NCBI GenBank assembly: GCA_004298625.1
Contig: SCSY01000068.1
Span: 1 to 5,288 of the forward strand
Origin: Nitrospirota bacterium
GTDB taxonomy: Bacteria > Nitrospirota > Thermodesulfovibrionia > Thermodesulfovibrionales > UBA1546
Length of the DNA: 5,288 nucleotides
Reading direction: 5' to 3'
The first letter of the stretch is position 1, and every line of letters starts with the position of its first letter. The notes below the pieces were generated by a model. That model was not told where the DNA came from. It saw only the letters and a program-made list of their open reading frames with translations, and searched no databases. The position numbers and the translations under genes are program-made. Of this stretch, positions 4,740 through 5,288 are shown piece by piece.

Positions 4740-5288
4740 TCAAAGGGTAAAAAAAATTTTTGAATCGGTTAAAGCCGGCAAGCTTTCTATCGAGGAAGCC
4801 ATAAAAAAATTAAAACATCTTCCTTTCGAAGACATCTCATTTGCAAAGATAGACCATCACAGGCAGCTGAGGCAGGGAGTGCCTGAAGTTATCTTTGCAT
4901 CAGGAAAGACTGGAGCACAGGTAATCAGTATTGCAAGGGCAATGTACAAAAGGAGCGGAGGCTTCCTGATTACAAAGGCAACAAAGAAAATTTATGCTGC
5001 ACTCAAGATAAAGGGCGCTAAATTTCATCCTGCCTCGGGAATGATATCAGTCGGCGGGGAGAAAAATAAAAACGGCAATGTCCTTGTGTTTACGGCAGGA
5101 ACATCCGACATCCCTGTTGCGGAAGAGGCCTCTGTCACAGCATCATTTCTTGGGAGCAAGGTTGAAACTGTTTATGATGTCGGCGTTGCAGGACTTCACA
5201 GGCTGCTTAATAATAAGAAATCTCTTCATTCGGCAAGAGTGATAATAGTTGTTGCAGGGATGGAAGGAGCGCTTCCATCTGTAGTCGG
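4732..5288 (+). CDS. larB: LarB, nickel-pincer nucleotide synthesis (5' part, runs off right edge)
   Basis: LarB carboxylates and hydrolyses nicotinic acid adenine dinucleotide to pyridinium-3,5-biscarboxylic acid mononucleotide, the first step towards the nickel-pincer cofactor of lactate racemase (LarA) and related enzymes. The first 185 residues are present, about three quarters of a usual LarB. Seen are the helical N-terminus with V-K-A-G-K-L-S-I-E-E-A, D-H-H-R-Q-L-R-Q-G-V-P-E-V-I-F-A-S-G-K-T (41-60), and the PurE-like domain with F-T-A-G-T-S-D-I-P-V-A-E-E-A (about 123-136), Y-D-V-G-V-A-G-L-H-R-L-L (151-162) and V-V-A-G-M-E-G-A-L-P-S-V-V (173-185). The catalytic Cys known from Lactobacillus LarB would lie beyond the edge. 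The start overlaps the end of gpsA, with GAAGG (4718-4722) nine bases upstream. Whether larC, larE and larA follow cannot be seen; a larB-only genome context would leave the pathway incomplete. Confidence 0.93.
   Translation, partial: MDSQRVKKIFESVKAGKLSIEEAIKKLKHLPFEDISFAKIDHHRQLRQGVPEVIFASGKTGAQVISIARAMYKRSGGFLITKATKKIYAALKIKGAKFHPASGMISVGGEKNKNGNVLVFTAGTSDIPVAEEASVTASFLGSKVETVYDVGVAGLHRLLNNKKSLHSARVIIVVAGMEGALPSVV

Overview
The window comes from a bacterial chromosome of moderate GC content. The visible genes are housekeeping genes in a common order (yceD, rpmF, plsX, fabH) followed by gpsA and larB. A c-type cytochrome, larB (nickel-pincer cofactor synthesis) and an apparent selenoprotein together suggest an anaerobic or microaerophilic Gram-negative lineage such as Nitrospirota/Thermodesulfovibrionia or the former Deltaproteobacteria. 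That placement is inferred from gene content, not from an alignment. The genetic code is standard: rpmF and fabH end in TGA, and the tryptophans are TGG.

Left end (1-230). The minus strand carries the first 45 codons of an AmpG-like MFS permease. It diverges, across a 95-base intergenic region, from the plus-strand genes.

Centre of interest (231-905). A single 225-codon reading frame is interrupted only by an in-frame TGA at 417-419. Upstream are a signal peptide and the first half of a DUF1573 domain. Downstream, in the same frame, are the rest of DUF1573 and a cytochrome c domain with two CxxCH haem motifs. The TGA falls exactly where DUF1573 proteins carry the first Cys of their S-C-G-C-T motif. 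A GC-rich hairpin with a G-U-containing loop starts 14 bases after it. I read the gene as an exported selenoprotein, a Sec-Gly-Cys DUF1573 domain fused to a cytochrome c, that ordinary gene callers would split in two or call a pseudogene.

Housekeeping operon (929 to right edge). A near-perfect sigma-70 promoter (TTGACA, 18 bases, TATAAT) and a short leader precede yceD (DUF177, 23S rRNA accumulation), rpmF (ribosomal protein L32), plsX (acyl phosphate synthesis), fabH (initiation of fatty acid synthesis), gpsA (glycerol-3-phosphate synthesis) and larB (5' part only). Genes are tightly packed or overlapping: rpmF/plsX by 4 bases, plsX/fabH by 14 and gpsA/larB by 8. The one looser junction, fabH-gpsA, is filled by five tandem AGCTNNN heptamers. 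The operon joins ribosome maturation with the acyl-chain and glycerol-phosphate supply for phospholipids. The leader can fold two mutually exclusive ways, one of which hides the yceD ribosome binding site.
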